From Parabacteroides chongii (GTDB lineage: Bacteria > Bacteroidota > Bacteroidia > Bacteroidales > Tannerellaceae): 64,000 nucleotides of DNA. The stretch is taken from the NCBI RefSeq assembly GCF_029581355.1, contig NZ_CP120849.1, positions 3,194,501 through 3,258,500 on the forward strand, given 5' to 3'. Position numbers and translations under genes: made by a program. This document shows, one piece after another, positions 33,995 to 43,086 of the stretch. Within the stretch, counting starts at the first letter, position 1, and each line of letters opens with the position of its first letter. The notes under the pieces were generated by a model. The model made no database searches, was not told the origin of the DNA, and worked only from the letters and a program-made list of their open reading frames with translations.

Positions 33995-36900
33995 ATGAGT
34001 AAGAAATTTACCGAATACTCTAAGTTCGACTTGTCGAACGTCAATAAAGAGGTGTTGAAGAAATGGCAGGATGGCGACATCTTCCATAAGAGTCTTGAAA
34101 TCCGTGAAGGATACCCCTCGTTTGTATTTTATGAAGGTCCGCCTTCTGCAAACGGAATGCCGGGTATTCACCATGTTATTGCTCGTTCGATTAAAGATAT
34201 TTTCTGCCGTTACAAGACCATGAAAGGATATCTGGTGAACCGTAAGGCAGGATGGGATACTCACGGCCTGCCGGTTGAGCTGGGCGTAGAGAAATCTATG
34301 GGTATAACCAAGGAAGATATCGGTAAGAAGATTTCTGTCGCTGACTATAACGCAGCTTGCCGCCGCGATGTGATGAAGTTTACCAAAGAATGGGAAGACC
34401 TCACCGACAAGATGGGCTACTGGGTGGATATGGAAAACCCGTATATCACTTACGATAACCGTTACATCGAAACATTGTGGTATTTGCTGAAAGAATTATA
34501 TAAGAAAGGTTTACTGTACAAGGGATATACTATCCAGCCGTATTCACCGGCTGCCGGGACAGGTCTTAGCTCACACGAGTTGAACCAGCCGGGTTGCTAC
34601 CGTGACGTGAAGGATACCACTTGTACGGCACAATTCCGTATACTTGATCCGAAGCCGGAAATGGCGCAGTTCGGCGAACCGTTTTTCCTGGCTTGGACAA
34701 CTACTCCGTGGACATTGCCTTCCAATACGGCTCTTTGCGTAGGCCCGAATTTTACCTATGTGGCTGTTCAGACTTACAATCCCTACACGGGAATGCCGAT
34801 GACGGCTGTATTGGCAAAAGATCTGTTGAATGTTTATTTCAATCCGAAAGCGGCTGATCTTGAATTGGCAGACTATAAGATCGGCGATAAACTGGTTCCT
34901 TTCAAAGTCGTAGGCGAATGGAAAGGGCCGGAACTGGCCGGCATGCACTACGAACAGTTGATCCCATGGGTTAATCCGGGTGAAGGTGCTTTCCGTGTAA
35001 TTACAGGCGATTATGTAACCGTTGAAGATGGTACCGGTATCGTTCATATTGCTCCGACATTCGGTGCAGACGACGACCGTGTGGCGAAAGCCAGTGGCGT
35101 GCCTCCTTTGATGATGGTTGATAAGGATGGTAATAATCGTCCTATGGTGGATATGACCGGTAAGTTTTATCTGATGGAAGACCTTGATCCTAAGTTCGTA
35201 CAGACTCGTATGAATGCAGCCGATTATGACCCGTTCGAAGGTAAGTTCGTAAAGAATGCCTACGATCCGGAAAAAACGGATAAAGATGAAACATTAGATG
35301 TGGAGATATGTATGATGTTGAAGGTACAGAACCGTGTGTTCCGTATCGAAAAGCAGATACACAACTATCCGCACTGCTGGCGTACCGACAAACCGGTATT
35401 ATACTATCCGCTGGATAGCTGGTTTATCCGTACCACTGCCTGCCGCGACCGTATGATCGAACTGAACAATACGATCAACTGGAAACCGCAGAGTACCGGT
35501 ACAGGCCGCTTCGGTAAATGGTTGGAAAACCTGCAGGACTGGAACCTGAGCCGCAGCCGTTACTGGGGAACTCCGCTGCCTATCTGGCGTACGGAAGACG
35601 GTACGGAAGAAAAGTGTATCGGTTCGGTAGAAGAACTGTACAATGAAATAGAGAAAGCCGTTGAGAAAGGATATATGGAATCGAATCCGTATAAGGACAG
35701 AGGTTTCAATCCGGGCGAATACAATAAGGACAATTACGAAAAGATCGACCTGCACCGTCCGTATGTGGATGAGGTGATCCTTGTTTCTGAAAGCGGCAAG
35801 CCGATGAAACGTGAAACCGACCTGATCGACGTTTGGTTCGACTCGGGTGCGATGCCTTATGCACAGATCCATTATCCGTTCGAGAATAAGGAGTTACTGG
35901 ATAGTCGCGAGGTATATCCGGCTGACTTTATCGCCGAAGGTGTAGACCAGACGCGTGGCTGGTTCTTTACCCTGCATGCACTGGCAACGATGGTGTTCGA
36001 CAGTGTGGCTTATAAAGCGGTTGTGTCTAATGGTCTTGTATTGGATAAGAACGGTAACAAGATGTCCAAACGTCTGGGCAATGCCGTCGATCCGTTCTCT
36101 ACGATCGAACAGTATGGTTCTGATCCGTTGCGCTGGTATATGATCACCAATGCGTCTCCGTGGGATAATATCAAGTTCGATATCGACGGAATGGATGAAG
36201 TGCGCCGTAAATTCTTCGGTACATTATATAATACATATTCATTCTTTGCCCTGTATGCAAATGTGGACGGCTTCGATTACTCACAGCCGGATGTTCCTCT
36301 GAACGAACGCCCGGAAATCGACCGCTGGATCCTTTCTTTGCTGAATACACTGGTGAAAGATGTAGACGGATACTATGATACCTACGAACCGACCCGTGCG
36401 GGACGTGCTATCTCTGAATTTGTAAACGACAACCTGAGTAACTGGTACGTACGCCTGAACCGCCGCCGTTTCTGGGGGGGAGGCATGACAACGGATAAAT
36501 TGTCTGCTTACCAGACTTTATATACTTGCCTGGAAACAGTAGCCAAGCTGATGTCTCCGATCGCTCCGTTCTATGGCGACCAGCTGTTCAGTGACCTGAT
36601 TGCCGTTACCGGACGTGAAACAGTGGAATCCGTACACCTGTCGGACTTCCCGAAATATGATGAAGCATTGATCGACAAGGATTTGGAAGAACGTATGAGG
36701 ATGGCACAGGATGTGTCTTCTATGGTACTAGCTCTGCGTCGTAAAGTAAATATCAAAGTTCGCCAGCCGCTGCAGACCATCATGGTGCCTGTTGCCGATG
36801 CTCACCAGCAGGAAAGCATCGAGGCGGTAAAGAACCTGATCCTGAACGAAGTGAATGTGAAGGAACTGAAGTTTGTCGATAACGCTGCCGGTATCCTGGT

Positions 36901-37423
36901 GAAACGTATCAAGCCGGACTTTAAGAAGTTAGGCCCGCGTTACGGTAAGATCATGAAGAGCCTGGCTGCCGCTATCCAGGGCATGAGCCAGGAAAATATC
37001 CTTGCTTTCGAAGCTGCCGGTACATTCACGCTGAATGTGGAAGGACAGGATGCAACGGTCGAACTGGCTGATGTGGAAATCATCTCTGAAGATATACCGG
37101 GATGGCTGGTTGCCAACGAAGGCCGCCTGACGGTTGCCCTCGACATCACCGTGACGGAAAGCCTGCGCAAAGAAGGGCTGGCACGTGAATTGGTGAACCG
37201 TATCCAGAACCTGCGTAAGAGCAACGGATACGATATAACCGATAAGATCAACGTGACCGTTCTTTCTTCCGATGAAATGGACGACGCAATTAAGGAATTT
37301 AACGAATACATTGCGAACCAGGTGCTGGCTGTATCTGTTGAGATTACAGAGCATGCGATAAGCGATGCGACCGTCCTTGATTTCGAAGATTTCAACCTGT
37401 CGGTGCGTATCGAGAAAGAGTGA
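33995..37423 (+). CDS. ileS: Isoleucyl-tRNA synthetase
   Basis: A 1142-residue class I aminoacyl-tRNA synthetase. The HIGH-type motif is GIHH at 57-60 within 'PPSANGMPGIHH' and the KMSKR loop is at 689-693. The editing (CP1) domain lies between, including 'WTTTPWTLPSNTA' and 'DGTGIVHIAPTFGADD'. The GMPGIHH variant and long C-terminus place it with the eukaryote-like IleRS branch that is often mupirocin-tolerant; this is inference from length and motifs. It is monocistronic with its own promoter. The dksA-like gene follows with a separate promoter. Confidence 0.97.
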   Translation: MSKKFTEYSKFDLSNVNKEVLKKWQDGDIFHKSLEIREGYPSFVFYEGPPSANGMPGIHHVIARSIKDIFCRYKTMKGYLVNRKAGWDTHGLPVELGVEKSMGITKEDIGKKISVADYNAACRRDVMKFTKEWEDLTDKMGYWVDMENPYITYDNRYIETLWYLLKELYKKGLLYKGYTIQPYSPAAGTGLSSHELNQPGCYRDVKDTTCTAQFRILDPKPEMAQFGEPFFLAWTTTPWTLPSNTALCVGPNFTYVAVQTYNPYTGMPMTAVLAKDLLNVYFNPKAADLELADYKIGDKLVPFKVVGEWKGPELAGMHYEQLIPWVNPGEGAFRVITGDYVTVEDGTGIVHIAPTFGADDDRVAKASGVPPLMMVDKDGNNRPMVDMTGKFYLMEDLDPKFVQTRMNAADYDPFEGKFVKNAYDPEKTDKDETLDVEICMMLKVQNRVFRIEKQIHNYPHCWRTDKPVLYYPLDSWFIRTTACRDRMIELNNTINWKPQSTGTGRFGKWLENLQDWNLSRSRYWGTPLPIWRTEDGTEEKCIGSVEELYNEIEKAVEKGYMESNPYKDRGFNPGEYNKDNYEKIDLHRPYVDEVILVSESGKPMKRETDLIDVWFDSGAMPYAQIHYPFENKELLDSREVYPADFIAEGVDQTRGWFFTLHALATMVFDSVAYKAVVSNGLVLDKNGNKMSKRLGNAVDPFSTIEQYGSDPLRWYMITNASPWDNIKFDIDGMDEVRRKFFGTLYNTYSFFALYANVDGFDYSQPDVPLNERPEIDRWILSLLNTLVKDVDGYYDTYEPTRAGRAISEFVNDNLSNWYVRLNRRRFWGGGMTTDKLSAYQTLYTCLETVAKLMSPIAPFYGDQLFSDLIAVTGRETVESVHLSDFPKYDEALIDKDLEERMRMAQDVSSMVLALRRKVNIKVRQPLQTIMVPVADAHQQESIEAVKNLILNEVNVKELKFVDNAAGILVKRIKPDFKKLGPRYGKIMKSLAAAIQGMSQENILAFEAAGTFTLNVEGQDATVELADVEIISEDIPGWLVANEGRLTVALDITVTESLRKEGLARELVNRIQNLRKSNGYDITDKINVTVLSSDEMDDAIKEFNEYIANQVLAVSVEITEHAISDATVLDFEDFNLSVRIEKE

Positions 37424-37473
37424 TTTTTTTCTTAAAAAAGAAAGGCGTCCCTTGCCGCATATAAATATTGTCG

Positions 37474-37481
37474 TATATTTG
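37474..37481 (+). promoter_or_regulatory. Promoter of the dksA-like/lspA/DUF4296 operon
   Basis: TATATTTG (TAnnTTTG) is preceded by TTG at 37452-37454, a 19-base spacer as in the Bacteroidetes consensus. It is 62 bases before the ATG at 37544. Confidence 0.72.
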
Positions 37482-37543
37482 GACTGCGACTTTGGATCGC
37501 CTGATATATATTATGAATTGTGGAACCTAAAATTAAATGAACC

Positions 37544-37924
37544 ATGGCAGAAAAGACAAGATATTCGGATGCTGAACTCGAGGAGTTCCGCGCCATTATT
37601 TTAGAGAAGTTGGAGGTAGCCAGAAAGGATTACGAGTTGTTGAGATCGGGTGTAACCAATTCTGATGGGAACGATGTGGCTGATACGTCACCAACATTCA
37701 AAGTGTTGGAAGAAGGTGCCGCAACTTTGTCGAAGGAAGAGGCCGGACGTCTGGCACAGCGCCAGATGAAGTTCATACAGAACTTGCAGGCCGCTTTGAT
37801 CCGTATTGAAAATAAGACTTATGGCATTTGTCGCGAAACGGGTAAGCTGATCCCGAAGGAGAGACTACGTGCCGTACCTCATGCTACTTTGAGTATCGAA
37901 GCAAAACAAGGAGGTAAAAGATAA
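37544..37924 (+). CDS. TraR/DksA-family regulator with a degenerate zinc finger
   Basis: A 126-residue protein with a coiled-coil N-terminal half (about 7-85) and the C-terminal globular signature 'YGICRETGKLIPKERLRAVPHATLSI'. DksA binds RNA polymerase through its secondary channel and, with ppGpp, tunes rRNA and amino-acid promoters. Only one cysteine (Cys96) of the usual four zinc ligands remains, a form I associate with Bacteroidetes homologues. The conserved acidic coiled-coil tip is roughly 'NSDGNDVADTSP'. It is the first gene of a tight operon: its stop codon touches the lspA start. Confidence 0.88.
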   Translation: MAEKTRYSDAELEEFRAIILEKLEVARKDYELLRSGVTNSDGNDVADTSPTFKVLEEGAATLSKEEAGRLAQRQMKFIQNLQAALIRIENKTYGICRETGKLIPKERLRAVPHATLSIEAKQGGKR

Positions 37925-38551
37925 ATGAAATTTTCCAAAGGTTGGGGAGCAGTGTTAATTGTAATGCTGCTCCTTATTCTTGACCAGGCTCTTAAAATCT
38001 GGATCAAGACACATATGCAGTTGCACGAAAGTATAGAGATCACTCCGTGGTTTTATTTGTACTTTACCGAAAATCCCGGAATGGCTTTCGGTATCGAGGT
38101 GATAGGCAAATTGTTCTTATCCGTATTCCGCATCGTGGCGGTCGGCTTTATCGGTTATTACCTGTATAAGCTGGTGAAGGAGAAGTACAATTTCGGCTTT
38201 ATTGCGTGTGTCTCGCTGATCTTTGCGGGAGCCATCGGTAATATAATCGACTCTATATTTTATGGGGTCATATTTGACCATAGCTTTGGCCAGATCGCCT
38301 CTTTCATGCCTGCCGGTGGTGGTTATGCTACCTGGCTGCACGGAAAAGTGGTGGATATGTTTTATTTCCCGTTGATCCAGACGGTGTTGCCGGACTGGGT
38401 TCCAATCTGGGGGGGAGAGGAGTTCGTCTTCTTCCGTCCGATCTTCAACCTGGCAGATTCGGCTATCTGTGTGGGTGTGTTCCTGTTATTGATATTTTAC
38501 CGGCATACTTTGTCGGCGAGTCTCTCAAAAGAAAAAGAAAGTAGTAAATAA
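37925..38551 (+). CDS. lspA: Lipoprotein signal peptidase II
   Basis: A 208-residue inner-membrane aspartyl protease that removes signal peptides from diacylglyceryl prolipoproteins. Four hydrophobic helices (about 8-24, 62-82, 92-110 and 172-195) are visible. The catalytic aspartates fit Asp144 (KVVDMF) and Asp178 (FNLADSA). The enzyme is longer than in Escherichia coli because of extra residues between helix 3 and the first catalytic Asp (about 115-140). Start and stop codons abut the dksA-like gene and the following lipoprotein gene with no spacer. It would process the many lipoproteins encoded in this window. Confidence 0.96.
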   Translation: MKFSKGWGAVLIVMLLLILDQALKIWIKTHMQLHESIEITPWFYLYFTENPGMAFGIEVIGKLFLSVFRIVAVGFIGYYLYKLVKEKYNFGFIACVSLIFAGAIGNIIDSIFYGVIFDHSFGQIASFMPAGGGYATWLHGKVVDMFYFPLIQTVLPDWVPIWGGEEFVFFRPIFNLADSAICVGVFLLLIFYRHTLSASLSKEKESSK

Positions 38552-39349
38552 ATGCGGAATAAATTGCGCAGATACGGTGTCGTATTGTTGACGGCGGCTT
38601 TGGTGGTTTCCTGTAGTAAGGTGCCTGATGGTATTTTGTCGGAAAAGGAGATGAAGGCTGTCCTGATCGATATGCAGCTGGCGGAAGCCATGATCAGTAC
38701 CGACTATAAGAAGTATAGCGACGATGCTGAGAAGGAAGTGCTTTATCAGTCCGTATTTCGCAAGCATAATATCGAACAGGCTGTTTACGACAGTTCGCTG
38801 GTTTGGTACGGGCGTAACCTGGATGTGTATATGCAGGTATACGACCTGGTGCTGGCAGAACTGAACGAACGGCAGAAGGCATTGGGGGATGTGCAGGCTA
38901 GTGCCGCTCCCGTATCCAAGCAGGATTCGGTGGATATCTGGCCGCGCCTTACGTATCTTACCTTCGAGCCGAGGGCTGTATTCAACGGGATAACGGTCGA
39001 TATCAAGCCGGAGACGAATTATCCGTCCGGCAGTACGTTTGTCTTGGGTATGCGTGTCTGGGGATTGAACGACGCGATGAAGGGTCGTCCGGTAATCAGG
39101 CTGAGTGCCAACCAGGGAGATACGACCATCGTTGTAAACGAAAAGATTCTGCATGACGGTTATCATGAGACGGTTCTCCGTACGATACCGACCAAGCAGG
39201 TCAGAAGCGTATTCGGTTCTATCCGCCTGGAAGGAAAAGGTGATTCCGCCTCTTATTTCAAGATATATGTGGATAGCCTGAACCTGATGCGGTATAACTA
39301 CGGACGCTATACCGTCGGGACGGACTCTCTAAAAAACGCCAAACAATAA
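38552..39349 (+). CDS. DUF4296-family lipoprotein
   Basis: A 265-residue lipoprotein with lipobox VVSC (about Cys21), followed by the DUF4296 hallmark 'VPDGILSEKEMKAVLIDMQLAEA'. The remainder is predicted as a helical N-terminal segment and a beta-rich C-terminus. Function is unknown. The constant link to lspA in Bacteroidetes suggests an envelope role. It starts in the base after the lspA stop codon, so translation is likely coupled. Confidence 0.85.
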   Translation: MRNKLRRYGVVLLTAALVVSCSKVPDGILSEKEMKAVLIDMQLAEAMISTDYKKYSDDAEKEVLYQSVFRKHNIEQAVYDSSLVWYGRNLDVYMQVYDLVLAELNERQKALGDVQASAAPVSKQDSVDIWPRLTYLTFEPRAVFNGITVDIKPETNYPSGSTFVLGMRVWGLNDAMKGRPVIRLSANQGDTTIVVNEKILHDGYHETVLRTIPTKQVRSVFGSIRLEGKGDSASYFKIYVDSLNLMRYNYGRYTVGTDSLKNAKQ

Positions 39350-39362
39350 TTTGACTGCACCG

Positions 39363-39692
39363 ATGCGCAGGATCGCTTCCCATTATATATACTGGCAGAA
39401 ATGGTATCGCATGCATTATCTGGAACTGGATGCGGAAGGCTGTCTGGTCGGTGTTTTTCCCCTGGAACAGGAGATAGCGAATACTGAATTTTATGACGGT
39501 ACATTGATCCTTGTACCTTCGGAGACGGATTATCCGCCTTCCGGAGCTTTCTCTACGGAGTGGCTGACTGTCTCAGACTCCGTGGTTGTTTCCTCTCCGG
39601 TGAATGTCTACTGGTTAGCCGGTGTTTCCCCTGCGACGTCTGAACTCGGCGCAGACCACGGCTGTGGCGATTGCCACGTTCAGAGACTCTGA
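39363..39692 (+). CDS. Conserved hypothetical protein, 109 residues
   Basis: The start is set at ATG 39363 (MRRIASHYIYW) rather than the in-frame TTG at 39351. The N-terminal part 'HYIYWQKWYRMHYLELDAEG' and the ending 'EFYDGTLILVPS' look like a genuine compact protein, and I recall similar proteins in this position in Bacteroidales genomes. No domain or function is assigned. It follows the DUF4296 gene by 13 bases. Its last 78 bases overlap the end of the convergent methyltransferase gene, so the C-terminal tail (from about residue 85) is constrained by both genes. Confidence 0.65.
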   Translation: MRRIASHYIYWQKWYRMHYLELDAEGCLVGVFPLEQEIANTEFYDGTLILVPSETDYPPSGAFSTEWLTVSDSVVVSSPVNVYWLAGVSPATSELGADHGCGDCHVQRL

Positions 39693-40382
39693 CGTTTCTC
39701 TTTCTTGGGGATAATTGGGTATATAGAGCTTTTCATTCACGAGCGTTTCCGTTTCGGGGCGGATGCCGTTCCCTTCATTTCCCATAATGATAATGCCTGT
39801 TTCTGACAGTTCTTTGGCGTATATGTTCTCTCCGTCGAGGAATGTTCCGTATAGCGGTACCTGCTGTTCCGCTTGTTTTTGCAGATAAACGTGCAGGTCT
39901 GTGTAATGGACCTTTACGTGGACGAGTGCTCCCATGGTCGCCTGTACTGTCTTGGGACTGAATGCATCGGCTGTATCCTGGCTGCAGACGATATGTTCGA
40001 TGCCGAACCAGTCGGCAAGCCGTATGATCGTTCCCAGGTTGCCGGGATCCTGTATGCCGTCGAGAGCCAGGATGAGCTGATTTTGGGGATCGGCGTCTTC
40101 CAATGACCAGGCGGGACGTTGGAAAACGGCCAGTACGTCTTGCGGGTTCTTCAGGAAGCTGGCTTTGCGTATATCGTCGTCATCGGCTTCCAGCAGTTCT
40201 TTGGCGGGAATATCGCCTTGCGTTGCCATCCATGACGGTTTGGCGATCAGCAGGTCGCATTCGAATGCATGCAGCATATCTGCCACCAGTTTATTCCCTT
40301 CGGCTACAAACGTGTTTGTCTCGTTGCGAAACTTCTTTAATTCTAATGAACGTATCTGTTTTACTTTTGACTTACTCAGCAT
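39615..40382 (-). CDS. TrmH/SpoU-family RNA 2'-O-methyltransferase
   Basis: A 255-residue protein with an N-terminal substrate-binding domain (about 1-95) and a C-terminal SPOUT knot. The three family motifs are 'LDGIQDPGNLGTIIRLADWFG', 'IIIMGNEGNGI' and 'ETSESLNVAIATAV'. It methylates a ribose in rRNA or tRNA using S-adenosylmethionine; which residue cannot be told. It shares a divergent promoter region with tamL and has a -7 box at 40402-40409. Its 3' end overlaps the convergent hypothetical gene. Confidence 0.92.
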   Translation of the reverse strand: MLSKSKVKQIRSLELKKFRNETNTFVAEGNKLVADMLHAFECDLLIAKPSWMATQGDIPAKELLEADDDDIRKASFLKNPQDVLAVFQRPAWSLEDADPQNQLILALDGIQDPGNLGTIIRLADWFGIEHIVCSQDTADAFSPKTVQATMGALVHVKVHYTDLHVYLQKQAEQQVPLYGTFLDGENIYAKELSETGIIIMGNEGNGIRPETETLVNEKLYIPNYPQERETSESLNVAIATAVVCAEFRRRRGNTG

Positions 40383-40401
40383 CTTTACTCTTTTTACAAA
40401 G

Positions 40402-40409
40402 CAAAAGTA
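40402..40409 (-). promoter_or_regulatory. -7 box of the TrmH-family gene
   Basis: On the minus strand this reads TACTTTTG (TAnnTTTG), 20 bases before the start codon. It is divergent from the tamL promoter 23 bases away. Confidence 0.65.
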
Positions 40410-40431
40410 AGGGATTTTATTTAATTTCAGT

Positions 40432-40439
40432 TACATTTG
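40432..40439 (+). promoter_or_regulatory. -7 box of tamL
   Basis: TACATTTG matches TAnnTTTG and lies 18-20 bases before the two tandem ATG codons of tamL. Its position rules out the much longer open frame from 40103 as the real gene. Confidence 0.68.
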
Positions 40440-40456
40440 CGTGCGTAAAAGGTCGA

Positions 40457-42805
40457 ATGATGAAGGGAACCCTCCATATATTATATTTCATATGCCTTGT
40501 TTGGATACTGGCCGCCTGCAGTACGACAAAATATGTCGGTGACGGTGAATATCTGCTTGATAAAGTGGAGATCGTCTCTGATAATAAAGCCTATAAAACG
40601 AATGATCTGAAGCCTTATCTCCGGCAGCAGCCTAACTTTAAGGTGTTCGGGCTGATGAAGTGGCAGCTTTTTGTCTATGACTGGTCGGGACGGAATGAAA
40701 AACGCTGGCTCAGTAAGCAGCTCCGCCGTATCGGTGAGCCGCCTGTTATTTTGGATACCATGCTGGTCGCGCAGTCGACGGATGAGCTGAGGCGCTTTTT
40801 CATCAATAAAGGGTATGTCAATGCGGAGGTGGAGGCGGAAGTGGATACTTCGCGGCAGAAGAAAGCGGTCGTTACTTACAAGATCAATTCGAATACGCCT
40901 TACCGCATACATAACTATACGATGGAGCTGAACGATCCGAAGATCGACAGCATAGCGCATTTGGATGCACCTAAACGTTCGGCTGTTTCGTCGGCTTTCC
41001 GTATTTATCCGGAGGATTATACCTCTTTGGTGAAAGACAGTGCTTTGTTTGACAGGGATGTTTTGGATAAGGAACGGCAGCGGATTACCTCTTTGCTCCG
41101 CCGCCGGGGATATTATGCGTTCAACCGTGATTACCTGGCATATCTGGCAGACAGTTCCTATAATAGGAATATTGTCGATCTGGATATGATCCTGAAGCCT
41201 TACCGCAAACTGAAACCGGATGGTTCGGTGGTCGATACCCTCCATCGTCCCTATTATATAAAGGATGTGACAATCGTAACGGATTATGATCCGCTGAACC
41301 AGGGGGATTTGTCGAATATTGCAGCCGATACGGTGAATGTAGGCAACCTGCAGATCCTGTACGGGAATAACGGCAGGAGTATCCGTCCGAATGTGTTGCG
41401 CAGAAGTACTTATATTACACCCGGCAGGTTGTTTAATGAACGGGCGGTCGAGCAGACGTATTCTTCTTTTGCAGCTCTCCGTGCCTTGAGGAATGTGAAT
41501 ATCCGTTTTACGGAGGTGGAGGAACAGGATACGATGAAGCTCAATTGTACGATCCTGACTTCTCCGGCCAAGTTGCAGGGCTTTGGTGTTGACCTGGAAG
41601 GGACAAATTCGGCCGGCGATTTCGGGTTTGCTTCCAGTTTGAATTATCAGCACCGGAATCTGTTCAAGGGCTCGGAGGTTTTCTCTGCAAAGGTGCGCGG
41701 TGCTTACGAAGCGCTGACTAAAAGTTCGACAGGCGGTAATTACTGGGAGTTGGGAGCGGAGACTTCTGTGTTGTTTCCCCGTTTCCTGTTTCCTTTTGTC
41801 AATGAGAATTTCAAACGCAGGGTACGTGCCTCTACGGAACTGAGGGTCAGTTACAGTATTCAGACACGTCCGGAATACAGGCGGGCGATCCTTTCCGGAG
41901 GATGGAGTTATATCTGGCAGGAGCGGTCGAACACACAGGCCCGGCATGTGTTTAAATTACTGGATATCGATTATGTGCATTTGCCGAAGATCGATTCGAC
42001 TTTCGATGCCAATCTGCCCAATTCTACACGGATTTATAATTTTACGGACCAGTTTGTTGTAGGGTCCGGTTATACGTATTCATTTACGAACTATAATCCC
42101 CAGAATCGTCTCCGGAATACACATTCTCTGCGTGTCTCGTTCGAGATGGCGGGTAACCTGTTGTATGCGTTTTCTAAAATGACGCAGGCTAAAAAGGACA
42201 AGGACGGTTTATACAATCTGTTCGGGATCAATTATTCGCAGTTTATAAAAGGGGATGTCGATTTTAGTAAGAGTATCGTTCTGGACGATCGTAATAAAAT
42301 AGCCTTTCATGTGGGAGTCGGTATCGGTTATCCTTACGGGAACTCGAAGATATTGCCTTTTGAACGGACTTATTTCTCCGGCGGTGCCAATAGCGTCCGT
42401 GGATGGTCGGTGCGGACATTGGGACCGGGAGGAATGTTGGCTGATTCCGTGAAGTCGTTTGCTGATCAGGTCGGGGACATCCGTCTGGATCTGAATCTGG
42501 AATACCGGACCAAGATGTTTTGGAAATTTGAACTGGCTGCTTATGTCGATGCCGGAAATATATGGACCATGCGGGCGGATAAGGAACGTGAAGACGGGAA
42601 CTTCGATTTCTCACGTTTCTATAAAGAGATTGCCGTTTCCTATGGTTTGGGATTACGTCTTGATTTCGATTTCTTCCTGATCCGTTTCGATACAGGTATG
42701 AAAGCATATAATCCGATGGAGCGTGGAAAGGACCGGTGGGCTATTCTGAAACCGAATCTACGTAATAATTTTGCCTGGCATTTTGCCGTGGGCTATCCCT
42801 TCTAA
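40457..42805 (+). CDS. tamL: Translocation and assembly module lipoprotein TamL (Omp85/BamA superfamily)
   Basis: A 782-residue lipoprotein with signal peptide and lipobox LAAC followed by 'STTKYVGDGEYLLDKVEI', the usual TamL start. POTRA-like domains occupy about 30-400 ('RRFFINKGYVNAEVEAEVD', 'RITSLLRRRGYYAFNRDYL'). A 16-strand Omp85 barrel follows, with the characteristic 'FSGGANSVRGWSVRTLGPG' lid-lock motif and the C-terminal 'NNFAWHFAVGYPF'. It is a Bacteroidetes lipidated version of TamA, thought to insert outer-membrane proteins or move lipids together with TamB, which is not in the window. The frame extends upstream to 40103, but that region overlaps trmH. Confidence 0.9.
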   Translation: MMKGTLHILYFICLVWILAACSTTKYVGDGEYLLDKVEIVSDNKAYKTNDLKPYLRQQPNFKVFGLMKWQLFVYDWSGRNEKRWLSKQLRRIGEPPVILDTMLVAQSTDELRRFFINKGYVNAEVEAEVDTSRQKKAVVTYKINSNTPYRIHNYTMELNDPKIDSIAHLDAPKRSAVSSAFRIYPEDYTSLVKDSALFDRDVLDKERQRITSLLRRRGYYAFNRDYLAYLADSSYNRNIVDLDMILKPYRKLKPDGSVVDTLHRPYYIKDVTIVTDYDPLNQGDLSNIAADTVNVGNLQILYGNNGRSIRPNVLRRSTYITPGRLFNERAVEQTYSSFAALRALRNVNIRFTEVEEQDTMKLNCTILTSPAKLQGFGVDLEGTNSAGDFGFASSLNYQHRNLFKGSEVFSAKVRGAYEALTKSSTGGNYWELGAETSVLFPRFLFPFVNENFKRRVRASTELRVSYSIQTRPEYRRAILSGGWSYIWQERSNTQARHVFKLLDIDYVHLPKIDSTFDANLPNSTRIYNFTDQFVVGSGYTYSFTNYNPQNRLRNTHSLRVSFEMAGNLLYAFSKMTQAKKDKDGLYNLFGINYSQFIKGDVDFSKSIVLDDRNKIAFHVGVGIGYPYGNSKILPFERTYFSGGANSVRGWSVRTLGPGGMLADSVKSFADQVGDIRLDLNLEYRTKMFWKFELAAYVDAGNIWTMRADKEREDGNFDFSRFYKEIAVSYGLGLRLDFDFFLIRFDTGMKAYNPMERGKDRWAILKPNLRNNFAWHFAVGYPF

Positions 42806-42825
42806 TGAAAAAAAAGGCTTTCCTG

Positions 42826-42856
42826 TTTGCAGATATAAATAATAATATTACCTTTG
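42826..42856 (+). promoter_or_regulatory. Canonical promoter of tRNA-Arg
   Basis: TTTG at 42826-42829, a 19-base spacer and TACCTTTG at 42849-42856 form the clearest full Bacteroidetes housekeeping promoter in the window. It ends 16 bases before the tRNA. Confidence 0.85.
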
Positions 42857-42872
42857 CACCGCAAATAAGGAC

Positions 42873-42946
42873 GGTCGGGTAGCTCAGCTGGATAGAGCAA
42901 CAGCCTTCTAAGCTGTGGGTCCTGGGTTCGAATCCCAGCTCGATCA
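42873..42946 (+). tRNA. tRNA-Arg (anticodon TCT)
   Basis: A 74-base cloverleaf: acceptor GGTCGGG/CTCGATC with two G-U pairs, anticodon stem ACAGC/GCTGT with loop CTTCTAA (anticodon TCT), T-loop TTCGAAT and discriminator A. CCA is not encoded (CTA follows). Confidence 0.96.
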
Positions 42947-42952
42947 CTAAAT

Positions 42953-42991
42953 AAAAAGGAGTTGTCTTTAACAGACAACTCCTTTTTATTT
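42953..42991 (+). terminator. Terminator of tRNA-Arg
   Basis: A perfect 15-bp stem (42953-42967 with 42973-42987), 5-base loop TTAAC, then ATTTTT. The A-rich left and T-rich right arms allow it to work in both directions, although the next minus-strand gene ends 100 bases away. Confidence 0.9.
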
Positions 42992-43086
42992 TTGTACTAT
43001 GCCAATCTTTTCAATATGTATTTAAGCATTGTTGAAAAGACGGTAAATGATGTGACAAGATTCTATTATCTGGATTTAGGAAACTC

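Noticed and set aside
40103..40456. Upstream extension of the tamL frame
   Set aside because: It overlaps the trmH gene and both divergent promoters, and would bury the lipoprotein signal peptide.
40481..41947. 488-residue open frame on the minus strand
   Set aside because: It is the antisense of tamL in a codon-biased region, lacks any motif, and is rich in Ile/Arg/Gln as expected for a shadow frame.
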